64,000 nt of DNA from positions 1,676,501-1,740,500 of the forward strand of contig OU015566.1 of assembly GCA_907165135.1 (NCBI GenBank), given 5' to 3'. Made by a program: the position numbers and the translations under genes. Every line of letters begins with the position of its first letter. The stretch's first letter is position 1. Below are positions 22,609 to 35,800 of this stretch, in pieces. The stretch comes from Oikopleura dioica (lineage: Eukaryota; Chordata; Appendicularia; Copelata; Oikopleuridae). Below the pieces are notes generated by a model. The model saw only the letters and a list, made by a program, of their open reading frames with translations, was not told where the DNA came from and searched no databases.

Positions 22609-22922
22609 TTAAAAAAGGTTGATGGAGTTTCCCCAGTTTAGATCAGAGGCGAGCTGATTTCGCCAGTTTGAAGAGGTGATTACGGGGCCGCGTTTTTGGT
22701 TTTTAAAATAGGTCGCTCTTGAAATATTTTTAAAATGAAAAATCTCTTCAAAATCGGTTAAAAAGACACTGAACCATATAGAAATGGGATTCGAGTTTAC
22801 CTTGATAGCAATCCAAAAGGGCTAAATTTAGCCATCGATCCAGTAAAAAGACCTTTTTGTGAGTGATTCTCGGCGGTGACAAGATTCCCCAAAACAAAAA
22901 TATACACAAAGAAGAAATTCAT
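22609..22922 (-). CDS. Small secreted peptide precursor
   Basis: Two exons, 22922-22801 and 22717-22609, with an 83-nt GT-AG intron, encode about 76 aa. Residues 1-17 (MNFFFVYIFVLGNLVTA) form a signal peptide. The rest is NHSQKGLFTGSMAKFSPFGL, then ATYFKNQKRGPVITSSNWR and the end SDLNWGNSINLF. It has no cysteines; KR pairs could be processing sites, so a secreted peptide hormone or structural peptide is possible, but no family is recognised. The gene is tail to tail with the CUB gene, about 110 nt away. Confidence 0.65.
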
Positions 22923-23877
22923 TTTGCCTGTGTTTTTGTAAACCTGGCACCTGGGTACTCCTGGCTTAATCTACCCCGTCGCCCTGACTTATTTAAATAG
23001 AGCTTTTGCTAAGGATTATTAATAATCGAGTGGCAGCGTCCTGTCGCGCATCGAATAAATTAACGGAAATGCGAAAGCGCTTTTCGCATGATCAGAATTG
23101 ATATTCCTGTCAAGATTGGTTCAATTAACGGACTGATTGAGCGGTTCAGTTTGCACCCTTCATTAGCCAATTTTATGCAAAAGGATTGATATCAATCGAA
23201 GAAGTGATTTGAAATCTACATATAACCCTGTCAAAAAACACTTTCTCATACGTTTTTTGAAAAGTTCGTATTAAGATTTTTACTCTTTAAAGAAATCCAT
23301 AAGTGCCTTTTACCACGTGACCATGTTTCGAAATCATAAATATTTAGAAAATCAAGAGCACAATTAACCAAACAAAGTGTTCCTCCTTTTTTGAAAATCA
23401 AAAATTAAGCTATGCCAAAATATGTCTGAAAAGATGAATTGATGCAGTCTCAAATTATGACTCTCAATTGTAGCATTTTCTTCTTGTTCTTCCTCATATC
23501 ACTTATCAATTACCATTCATATAAGAATAAAAGATGACGTCTGAGCATCATTATCATTTAATATGTTCTATTACAAGTCTCGCCGGACTCATTGTCTCGA
23601 TTCTCCTTTTCAATTTGGAATTGAGGCAATCTGGGAACATATTCTGACAATTTCAATTGTCTGTGACTATATATTTTTTACAGAATTGACAGTAAATTTT
23701 GAACTTGCAGAGAGAACCTTGAGCCCTTATTTCAATAACAGATCACAACTGACAGGCCAGGCCAGGGATCTGTTATTAACTCAATCTTTCCCCTCTTTTT
23801 TAAAAGAAAATTTACAGGCAGAAAATAAAGAAAAAAGATTGTAGTTTCAGGCAGAGTTCATCGGTCTTGGTAATTAA
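22923..23877. other. Gap, one uncertain open frame
   Basis: AT-rich sequence without repeats of note. One plus-strand frame of 93 codons at 23563-23844 (starts MFYYKSRRTHCLDSPFQFG, contains LAERTLSPYFNNRSQLTG) is open, but splice-like TTTTTTACAG inside it and poor context leave it unsupported. Confidence 0.3.
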
Positions 23878-26800
23878 TTACCATTCGAGTGTGTTTTGCT
23901 TGAAGACTCTGTCGAAGAGAATGTCGAATTGGAATTGAATTCGGCATTTGAAAGTCGCTTTCTTGTTTGCATTGGTGCAGGTTTCTCCCGTCGCATCTGT
24001 CGCGTCCAAAGGATCGTTGCCATAACCTGAGCTTGGGCAATTCCAGAGAAGAAGCTGCTGCCAGTGATTGTAGAGATAGACTAGTTCTCGAAGAGCATCG
24101 TAGTCTCCGATGTCTTCGGCGGATTGAGTCTGGAAATCAGCATAGAGAGATTCGTGAGCTAGTTAATATAAAATTAGAGTACTTTAACATTTCTATAATA
24201 CCTCCAATGAAGTCGCTATGGATGCTTCTGCCTCTCTTTCCGCACCCCGATTTCGCCTTATTGATCGCCTTCTTCTCCATGTTATCAAAAAATCGTTCGA
24301 AAGCAGCGAGCCGTTTATCATTAATTGTCGAAAGAGTTCCAGTAGAGTGGATGTGAGTCAATCGAGCTTGGATTTCAACCATAAGCCTATCGCCAGCATC
24401 ATTTTTGACGTTATTCCAGCTTGTGCATCCTTTTTCGGTCATTGTGTAGCCAGATTTACATTCACAAAGGCCGGATCCAGAATTGTATTCAGCAAACCAA
24501 TCTGTACAATCTGCATTGGTAAGAGAAGCATCGTTGCACTTTTCAGAAAACTTGAATCTGAAGCAATCTCGGCTCCACCATGGTGCGCTTGTAGATCCTT
24601 TATCTTCCCGTGCACAGCTGTTTACTTTGCGATGACGCCAGCCTCCAGTGCAGCTACCCCAGCTATCGTCCCACCAAGTGAGAACATTTTCACTCGCTGG
24701 TCGGCAATCTCCAACAACTGTCATCTAAAAAAAATTTGTATTGTAAAGAAAAAAGACAATCATACGTAGAAACCGGAATCACAGGTGCAGGAATTCGACG
24801 AACTATCATAAGTCATGTTATCGCCGCATGCACATGACAAACCATCAGATGAGATTTCCACACCATGAATATCGAAACAAACGCAGCTTGTGCCGTCGTA
24901 AGAAGATTGACCAGAGCATGGACTTGTGGTTGTTGTCGCTTCCGAGGTTGTAGTGGTAGTTGTAGTCGTTGTAGTAGAAGTGGTGGTCGTTGTAGTGGTA
25001 GTCGTAGTGGTAGTTGTTGTGGTCGTTGTCGTTGTTGTCGTGGTAGTTGAAGTCGTTGTTGTAGTAGTGGTGGTCGTTGTAGTGGTAGTCGTAGCGGTGG
25101 TTGTTGTTGAGGTAGTCGTAGTTGTTGTCGTTGTCGTAGATGTGGTTGTTGTTGTCGTTGTTGTTGTCGTTGTCGTAGTCGTTGTCGAAGTCTTCAACGA
25201 GAGATTATCTTTTATTCTTTGATAAATCATTTTTTACATTATATTGCTTTTTGATGATATAATTTATTAAAAAAATGTTTGGTTTATCGAAACGGGAAAA
25301 ATCAAGGAGCCCTTGTAGCAAAAGCGGACAAATGTAAATCTTTAAACTATTTTTGCAAGAGTTTTAAATGCCTTGAATTTCCATTTTGTGGAATAAATAT
25401 TTTATTTCTCGATCCGCTAAGAACAGGTGGTCAAATACTTGTATCAGGTCGAAATTTCAATAAAAAGAGTTCAAGCTTATATTCAACCTGATAATCATTA
25501 CTGGATAAAAGTGTTTGTAAGGAGTTTAATTGCTGGATGTTATCTATACAGAATAATTTACGAGCAACACAATTAATTTAATTTTTCCTTTTGAATTTGG
25601 TTTTAAAATAAAAAGGTAAAAATCGATTTTCACAGACTTCAAGATCAATTCTTATATTGTTCTTAAAATTCTATACTTCGTATTTTCGCAGGGCTAATAG
25701 TTTGATCCTTCGACAATGTCCAAGTGCGCTCCGATTTTTACTGATTAATCCTTTTATCCCCCTTACAGGCGCAAAAGAGCAGGTGTTTTGAAAACATTAC
25801 CTGATCTTATCGATATGGGTGAAAAGAGAATTTTTCCAGCTTTCAGAAAATATATAGTTTGACATATTATTTATATCATATATAAAATCGGAAATTGAAA
25901 AATGACCTTTCTAACAGTGCAATTCTACTGAGCGCTAGTGCATAAGCGCACCCATAGAAAGTTGCGTATCTCGTGATCAAGATGAGATACTTCAGATCCG
26001 AAAAAAGATATGGAATCCGCATAAGCTAAATAAAAAGAAATGATTTGGTCGACTCTTAAGACAGACCGTTATCCGATCGTTGTTAACACCCTTAACATAA
26101 CCCAGGGGGCTAAACCCCCCGGGACCCTCACCAGGGCTGCACAATTGGCAAAAAAAATTGGATTTTTCCAACCAACTGCCAATCCAATCCAACCCAAATT
26201 TTGCCAATCCAACCAAATTCCAATCCAATGCCAATTCCAATTGGAATTTGGATGTCCAATTGGCAATTGGAATCAAACTTCCAATTGGCACTAGTTTTCC
26301 AATAGGACAGCCGAATTACAATTGAATCGGATTTTATTGGTAAATTCAGTTTTTATGAGTTCACTTGGCATAAATTACAGACAAAACGGACAATTCCGGA
26401 AGTTTTTTTTTCGGGGAAAAGCGCCAAATCTCCGGAATTGTCCGAATTCTAATTGAAAATTTTTTGCTTCCAAAGTGCCTTTTTAAGGGTGTCAACCAGA
26501 AAATGGGCTTTTTTAGTGCTACTCATGGCTTTTTTGACCCTTCTCTCATTTCTTTTCTGAAAATTCTTCGTAATATTTCGCGAAAAGGTGGTCCTATATA
26601 CAAAATAGACCTCTCAGTTGAATTTTTTGTCTGAAATTTCCGGAATTGTGCGTTTACAAAAATTTTACCGATTTCCCTCAAATCTCCGGAATTGCCCGTT
26701 CCGGAATTGTCCGTTTTGTCTGTATATCATATACAGTTGTGTGAGGAGTTTCCGCACCCATAAAGTGTGGGTAAAGGGTGCGGTAGCGCAGCACTCACTT

Positions 26801-29800
26801 TTGCTACTTCTAGAAGAAAATAGTAGAAAAAGTGCGGCCTAGGGGTGCGGGAACGCAGCACTCAAAAAGGGTGCGGAAACTCCTCACACCACTGTAATCC
26901 TTTAACCTTAGCCCGCCAGGGTACACCATCTATGGAACAGGGGTCAAAGAATTAGGTCTCTCACCGAAGTGATATTCAGTTTCAAAAAACGGAAGAAACT
27001 AGGGCTATTTATCGACAGACTAAGGGCTATTTATCAACATAGTTGGAAAAAACACACGCAAAACACGCAAGCACTCGCACGCGGGATTTACGAATACTCG
27101 CACGCGGCCCGCGTGACGCGGGTTTTGAAAATCTGCGCACACGCACGCACGCTCACTTGGATTTTGAAAAATTCGCGCACGCGCACGCGGTTTTCGGGTG
27201 TTCTTTCCAACTACAGTGACAACCCATTTTAAGGCCGACCCTTTTAAGGCCACTTTTTCGGAAAATCCCAAAAATCTGTCATCCTCGAAAAATCCATTTT
27301 AAGGCCACTTTCTTTCAATTTCTATTCAATATCTGCAAGTTGCAGTGTCAATTGAAAAAACTTATATAATTCGACTGCGGGATGTCTTGTGTTTTATCCA
27401 GAGTTGGTAAAAAATGAAACTTTTTATTTCTCTTTTTTGGTACTCTTCGGTGATTTTGTCTCGAATTTTTTTATTGATGATGATTTCTTACGGTCCTCTT
27501 AGAATTTTTACTTAGATTTTGAGTCCAAGAGTTCAAATCTATCATTATATAGGCGTGCTTAGACACGCAGACGAATTTATAGACCATTTTTCTATCGAAA
27601 AAGCTCAGTTATTGGGGTGTAGGGCGGCTACGTAACAAGTAGTCAAAATTGTAACGGCGTTACAAAAATTCAAAATCAAAATCATTGAACGAGTGTGCGC
27701 TTCGCGCTTGAATTGAAGGAAACTACTTTTTGGTATACCTTATTGCTTATTCTGTTCGAAATAAAAAGAATTGAGGGATGTAAAATAATATTTATTGCGA
27801 AAAAAATCTGAGTTTTTGTAACGGCGTTACAAATTGTAACGTAGCCGCCCGTCCCCCAGTTATTGTCTTCTTCAGGTCACTATTCTTTGACGTCTTCGCT
27901 AGAATCTCTTCATATCTTTTTTTCGCATTTGTCAAGTTGATTTTTTTAAGACGTGTTTTTCGAATATTATTTTTGAAATAATGAAAGAAAGAATCACCTT
28001 GAGTTCAATTCAAAGAACACATTTGGAAAAAGTCCGTGATTTATACTTTTTTCGAGCGAAAGAAATATGCGATAACCCTGTTACCCTCATTCATCATTTT
28101 TTATCCCAAGAAAGGAAAAAAATTGTTGTCATCCGACTCGAGACAAAAAATATTCAATTTAAGGCCACTTTTGAAACTCGCTGTCATCCGAAAATCGGCC
28201 TTAAAATGGGTTTTCACTGTATGTTTATCGATAAGCTATCCTAAGGTTACCTTTGGACTACTCTCGGTTTGGGTTAGGGTTTGGAAATAGGCTTATTTGG
28301 AGAATTACTGCATGCACCATGTATGGTGCAAATGCAATTGCTACAACGGCGCAATTGCTACAACGGCGCGGACCATCTGAAGGTGTTTTTGACCGGTAAG
28401 CAATATTTTTCCGAAAACTTCGCCGAATAACCTCCCCCTTCGAACTGGAGAGCTTGAACTGATGCTGAAACCTAAACCAGAATCCTCAACCTAACCCAAA
28501 CTCAAACATAAATCAAAATACGAGCCCAAAGACGAACGTAATAGGAGGAATCTCAGCCCCGTTCCTTGATCCTTTAAATTAAAGGGGCCGATCGGCTATC
28601 GGAAATTCGGTTTCCGATGTGGAAGGAGGTGGCTCGATCCAATCATTTTGCGAATTTACCAATTGGCGACCAGTTGCCAATTAGACCCCCATTTTCCAAT
28701 TGGAATTGCCATCCAATTGGACAGACCCTGATTTTCTCCCCCTTTTTCCAACCAATTTACCAATCCAATCCAATTGGAATTGGAAACCAATTGGATTCCA
28801 ATCCAATTGTGCAGCCCTGCCTTAACCAGAGGGCTTTGCCCCCCTTACCCCCGTTGAAAGTTTAAAGTTCCTAACCCTTGCTTCTTGCCCAGATTCAAGA
28901 GATATTGGATGGCTCGAATCATAGGCTTGAATGATAACTCCTCTCTTCGAAGGAAACATCGTTAACCGATCCCGAGTTTCTAAGAAATATCTTCATATCA
29001 TCTTTTTCGTCAAGTTCTTTTTGATGCTGATATTGCTGCATCTTTTCGCGTGTTCGTTGATTGAAATTATGCATTGCAAAATTTATCTTTATTCCTTACA
29101 TAGACTTTCTGAAAATAAAAAGCCTAAAAATAACACCGAATCACCGACCGAGACCTTTTGAAACCCATTTAAAATCCGACAGACCATTTGCAAAAAAATG
29201 TGTGAGAGAAAAAATAATAGAAAAATAAAGACTCTTGAACATGTGATGTTTACACCTTTCGTATCGCTCTAAATTGTGAAAAGAAAAAGCAATTTTTACC
29301 GTTGTAGTCGTAGTCGTTGTAGTTGAAGTTGTTGTTGTGGTTGTTGTTGTCGTGGTCTTAAAATTGGGTTATCGCATTGAAAGACAAAGAAAACTATATC
29401 GTTGTTGATAAAATTGCTTTTAACAAATACCATTGTCGTAGTCGTAGTTGTAGTCGTTGTCGTAGTCGTTGTCGTAGTCGTTGTAGTTGTAGTTGTTGTT
29501 GTGGTTGTTCTTGTCGTGGTCTTAAAATTGTGTTATCACATTTAAAGACAAAGAAAACTTTGTCGTCGTTAATAAAATTGCTTTTAACAAATACCGTTGT
29601 CGTAGTCGTAGTTGTTGTTGTTGTCGTAGTGGTTGTTGTAGTGATTGTTGTTGTAGTTGTTGTTGTGGTTGTTGTTGTCGTGGTCTTAAAATTGTGTTAT
29701 CGCATTGAAAGACAAAGAAAACTATGTCGTTGTTAATAAAATTGCTTTTAACAAATACCGTTGTCGTAGTCGTAGTTGTAGTTGTTGTCGTAGTCGTTGT

Positions 29801-32800
29801 TGTTGTTGTAGTTGTTGTTGTCGTTGTGGTTGTGCTTGTCGTCGTTGTCTGAATATTTGATAGATCGATTGATTGATATTTTTAGTGTTTTTCTGCTTTC
29901 TAGCGCCAACATGAGGCTGATATTTCTAGTTCGGTTATAATATTCTATTTTAGTGCGTTCTTAGCTTTCGATAGACCTCTTATATGTCTTATTTCGCTGA
30001 CATTGAAAAATCGAAAAAATTCGGTTTTCGCGTAATTTCAATATACAAATTACAATTAACATGCATTTTTGAAATTTTTGAAGGCTTAAATTTTGAGACA
30101 AGATGTTCGTTAAGGGGTCATATGTACATCATAATGATCCTCAGAATACGAGTAATCTAAAAATATCAAATAAAGACTCTTATCAAGTACAAAAAAACAA
30201 GGGGGATCCCTTAATCGTCGAAAAAAAATAAGTTTTCCGAGATTTTTTGGTAAAGAGATGCTCTCACTCCGACCCTTATTTTTGAAAAATATTTCAAAAA
30301 ATTTTTTTGTCTTCGCCGGTGGAATCTTTCAACCCTTCTTTGTACAACGGATAATTCGAATTTTGTAAACGGTATACCGAATCAGGTTTTCCCGCCTTAA
30401 TTGTTAAGAAAAGCCCCGATATTGACGACCTCCCCCTTAAGACTTACCGTTGTTGTAGTTGTCGTGGTTGTAGTTGACGTGGTTGTAGTTGTCGTTGTAG
30501 ATGTGGTGGTTGTTGTGGTTGTAGTGGTCGTCGTTGTTGTGGTTGTAGTTGTGGTCGTTGATGTCGTAGTCGTTGTGGTGGTTGTGGTGGTCGTCGTTGT
30601 TGTAGTGGTGGTCGTTGTTGTCGTTGTAGTGGTGGTCGTTGTTGTTGTAGTCGTGGTTGTTGTTGCGGAAGTTGTTGTCGTCGTTGTCGTAGTTGTAGTC
30701 GTTGTCGTGGTTGTGGTGGTGGTTGTTGTAGTAGTGGTGGTGGTTGTAGTGGTGGTGGTTGTAGTGGTTGTCGTTGTTGTTGTCGTTGTAGTTGTTGTTG
30801 TTGTTGTAGTTGTTGTTGTCGTAGTCGTCGTTGTGGTCGTCGTCGTGGTTGTAGTCGTTGTAGTAGTTGTTGTAGTAGTGGTTGTCGTTGATGTCGTTGT
30901 TGTCGTTGTTGTGGTCTTAAAGTTACTATGAGAATCAACATGCAAAAATTGTAGTCCAAACTTCCGTAAATTATAGTTTCATATCCGAGTGGGTCTGGAT
31001 TTTCCGCGGAAATATTATTCTAGCTCTACGCTTTGAGAAGAGCAAACTTTGAGCCAAAGTCGAGAGAATTGAAGAGCAAAAATATTTTTGAAAAAACTTT
31101 TTAGGGCCATATCTAAGGATTTTTATATTTTTTCAAATAGATATAAATAGTCAATTTGGTCAAGAATTCTTTTTTTTATTCCCGTTTACTCAAATTGAAT
31201 ATGCGACAAAATCTATCAGAGTGTCTTTATTTTTCTGCAATCACTTTGAGCGAGTCTAGAAAGGAAAAATAGAGAAAGCGCGGGCAAAGGGGCCACCAAA
31301 GCTGCAATCGCAAAGGGGCAAACAACTGCGCAACCCACTGTATCATAAAAAATCTTTGAGTCACGAAAAATGAACTCAAAAACCTCTTGAAGAGACGAAG
31401 CTAGGTTTTGAGCAAAAAGCCATAGTATTTATCCTTTTAATGTTCATGACTTGGCTAAGAAATAAGTGAAGACGATTAAAATGATGGTCTTAAAGGTCTT
31501 TTACCTTTCCTTTCAAAATTATCATTCTTAGCGTATCCGCAAAAAACACTTCAAGAGGTTCTTAGAGCTAATAATATATATTAACTGAAATATATTTTAT
31601 AATAAGCATTATAAAAGGACATTTAATATATCATATTAAAGCATATTTTTCAAGAGAAGCTATGTGATGTGGAAATAAATTTCTTATAACTGGGAAAGAC
31701 ATTATCTTTTTCGGCGAGAAAATACTTGGCCCCGTCGATAACACCTTAGGATGTGCATGCAATTATTCTCAACCTTATGAAAGTACCTTACTCTACAAAT
31801 TCGTAGACTAACTTTTTAAATTTAAATTTTATAGATTTTAACACGGAACTTGGAAATGAGCGCTCCCTCGAAAAACGACATAAGCAAGAGCGCAGCGTGA
31901 GAAAAAGGCGGCCGCGGAGTGAGAGCGCTCATTTCAAAGCTCCGTCTAAAATCTATAAAATTTAAATTTAAAAAATTAGTCTACGAATTTGTAGAGTAGA
32001 CGGAGCTCTACAAAATGGTTCTTATTTGGGAAAAATCGGACGAAAATTGTGGGAGGAGATAGACTTTGAGCAAATCATCCCATTTTTTCATATTTCTACG
32101 CTTACGATTCTTTTCAGAATTGTCTTAATGAAAGTGAAGGCCTTTATGATCTTAACACAAAAAGAATTATGAAAAATACTCAGATTTGACGGACCTCTGA
32201 AAAATATGTCACGGCGGGGCGCTGAACGGGCAGCTGCGCCGCGCCGATTTCATGTTTAACCCTTAACCTAAGTTGCTAGCACGTGTTGTTTTTGAGATAT
32301 GAGCTCTTGAAATCTTGTCGAAAATAATTTTTTGTTTTAATTTTCATCATCAACCTAAAATATTGACGAGGAAATAATAGATATTTATAAAAGAAAATAT
32401 TTAAAATTCCAATTTTTGAAGCCGATTTTCGTCAAAATTTATTATATCAATAGAAAAATTTTTTGACTAAAACTTTCACCTTGTAATCTTATCTACCTAA
32501 AATGGTAAAGGATACTTAAAGAGTAACGAAATTCATATTTATCGCGGGTTCTTAAACTTAATTATTACAAATTTTTCTTGGAAACTCAGAGTAGCCATAA
32601 GCTATGAAAATTTTTAAGAAACTAAGATGAAAGAGCATAAATAGACTATATAAAATAGTTTAGTAAGTATACAAAAAATAACGATGATCGAAAAAAATAA
32701 GCCAGCTGAAGAGTGAGAATGATAAAGAGCGAGAAGCGCGCGCAGAGCTCGGTCGGTTGGGTCCCTTAACCCGTTAACTGGGCGTGCGATATTTTACGTT

Positions 32801-35800
32801 AACAGACGCGTGGAGATCTTATCTCCACGGACGTTTTGACGATTTCTGTAGAGTATGGCCAATCTTAGTAAATTCTAAGAAAACAGGGTGATTCAGAAGC
32901 GTCTGCTCTTGCATCTGACCATTGTTTTTTTGTTTCTCTTGGTCGTCTTATGACTGAAAATTGGGTTCAAAGTAACGTCAGTTTCGGCGCTGACAACCAT
33001 TGAAAAGGGAAAAAAAGAGAAAAGGCGAGCGTGTTGCATTACTCTTTCCCTTTTTTTCGCTGAATGAAGTTTTTCTTTTGCTTCTCTTGAGAAGAATTTC
33101 ACGCAGAATATTTTGAAAATTATACTAGCGGATAGAGAATCGATTAAATTTTTCAAAAATGCAAAAATTTTCAAAAAAATTGAGTCTGGTCCATGTTAGA
33201 GCGCTTCATAGGCGCCGTGGAGATTAGATCTCCACGCGACTGTTAACGGGTTAACTACAGAGAAGAATAAAAATTTTTTGCTGCAAGCCTTGCCTCACTT
33301 TTCTATTCAAACCAGGGCTATCGGTTTCTAGTTGATTCAAATAATCCGCAATATTTTCTCCGCGTAACACGCAAGTTTTCATGCTTTACAATTTTTAACC
33401 GAAGGGACCCGGAATTAAATGCCTTTTAACGAGCTCCTTACTCTTCTAGAAGCATTTTATACAAGTGCTGCGTCTTCGCACCTTTTATAAGTTAACAAAA
33501 GTGCTAAAAATTTTCAAAGAACTAGAAATGATTGAGTGAAAATTTCTTTTCAATGGACAATGAATCATTCGTATTTTACCGTAGTTGTCGTTGTTGTCGT
33601 AGTTGTTGTTGTCGTAGTAGTGGTTGTAGTGGTAGTTGTGGTTGAAGTTGTTGTCGTTGTTGTTGTCGTCGTTGTGGTTGTTGTCGTAGTTGTTGTTGTT
33701 GTAGTGGTGGAGGTTGTTGTGGTTGTTGTTGTCGTCGTCGTCGTGGTCGTTGTCTTAAAATCATCATGATAAATATTCAATACTTTTATTCGAGTGTTTT
33801 AGATAAGACTCGTTTATATTTTGATTGACAAGGGACAAAATAAATCCAAAGTATCGTGAAAGTGTAAAATTTCTTGGATCATTTTAATTTTCTTCCCATC
33901 GGATTCAGCGTATTTGAAAACCCCGGAAAAAATGGTACTTTTTCTCTTCCGCTGTGAAAACGCGATAAGCGCGGCATTTCAAAGGCCGAAAGTATCCAAC
34001 TTTGTTCCAATTGATTTACAGAGAACTAATACTGACAATAAAAATCTAATTTATCAGACTTTTAGATAAGGGTCTGAACTACTTAGCAAACTTTTAAAAA
34101 CTAAAAATATTAATCCTAACCCAGTCATTCAGTCATTCAAAATGTCCCCATTTTACAAAAGCGCGCGCGGCTCTTCCTTCCTCCCTCTCACCTGTAAAAA
34201 TGACCCTATATTACTGAAAATTTGGCCACAGACTAAATTTTTTGTTCCTTATTCAATCGTAAAAAAATTATCCTCAGAAAATAAGGTATTGCTCTGTTTT
34301 TTGGCGAGAGAAGACCTCAAGTTCAAACCTACATAAGTACTCAAAATAATATGTTTATCCGTCTGTAACTTGATTCATCGAAAAGCGCATTCTTTACTCG
34401 ATTAAAATAATCTTTAAAAATCTCATGGAAGCATTTCTTTATTTGATTATCGAAGGAAAAATGCTTGCCTCCTAGTGCGCCTGACCTACTTCACGAGCAC
34501 ATGATTCCCGCTGAGATATTTGCAAGTGCACTAACGACCAGCGCGATTGTGCTTCCAGATATAATTCTGAGCAAATACCAATGAAAGCATTTTTGTAGAG
34601 TAAAGAGCGGTCTTTTCGATGAATCTAGTACCAGACGGATAAACATATTATTTTGAGTACTTATGTAGGTTTAAACTTGAGAGTCTTCTCTCGCCAAAAA
34701 AAAGAGCAATACCTTGTTTTCTGAGGATAATTTTTTAACGATTGAATAAGGAACAAAAAGTTTAGTCTGTGGCTAAATTTTCAGTAATATGGGGTCATTT
34801 TTACAGGTGAGAGGGAGGAAGGAAGAGCCGCGCGCTTTTGTAAAAATTTGGACATTTTGAATGACTGAATGACTGGATTAGGATTAATATTTTTAGATTT
34901 TAAAAATTTGCTAAGTAGTTCAGACCCTTATCTAAAAGTCTATTAAATAAGATTTACATTGTCAGTATTAGTTCTCTGTAAATCAATTGGAACAAAGTTG
35001 GATACTTTTGGCCTTTGAAATGCCGCGCTTATCGCGTTTTCACACCAAAAGAAAAAGTACCATTTTTTCAGGGGTTTTCAAATACGCTGAATCCGATGAG
35101 AAGAAAATTAAAATGATCCAATAATTTTACACTTTCACGTTAATTTGAATTTATTTTCTTGAAGATTATGCAAACCAAACCCTTTTTACCCGTTACCAAG
35201 CGAATGGCGTAAATAAGCCTTTCTCTCCAACAATTATGCCGTATTTCGAGTCTCCGAGCATGTCTTAGCATCGAAACTGCTACGCTCTTGGCAACGGAGG
35301 AAAAATTTTATCTTATATGATTTTATGATTCTTGTTTTATTAGCAAAAAATTAATACCGAGTTTTTCAGACTCTAAACCCGAGAAGCGCTGCCACTTAGG
35401 CTTTCCAGAGCTTTGATTGGCTGACCAGCAAATTTGATTTTCAAAAGTCGACATATACGTCTGACAACTTTTGATTTTCTCGGGGCAAACGCTTGAAATT
35501 CTCGGTATCAAACATGGAAAATTAAAATATATTTCTTTAAAAACTTTCATTTTTTATAAATTTTTTATTTTATTACCGTTGTTGTCGTCGTCGTCGTTGT
35601 TGTTGTTGTTGTTGTTGTCGTAGACGTCGTTGTCGTAGTTGTCTAAAATTTTTCTTAAAAACTTGGTCGTATATAGAGTACAAGGATTTCATGTTAAAAG
35701 TGCGATGCGAGCGAACTTGAGCCATCAAGTAACGTTTTTGTTCGCGTACTCAGCAGAAAAAAATTTCTTTCTTGACAAGCTCGCTGACTGAAAAATATCA

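Noticed and set aside
24926-25222. Valine-rich open frames on the plus strand opposite the threonine exons
   Set aside because: GTN codons are the complement of ACN codons; the minus strand has splice sites, flanking cysteine domains and a stop, the plus strand has none.
27981-28290. Possible transposase remnant in the 1-kb TA element
   Set aside because: Two overlapping short frames with no DDE-type motif or helix-turn-helix; the terminal repeats explain part of the frame.
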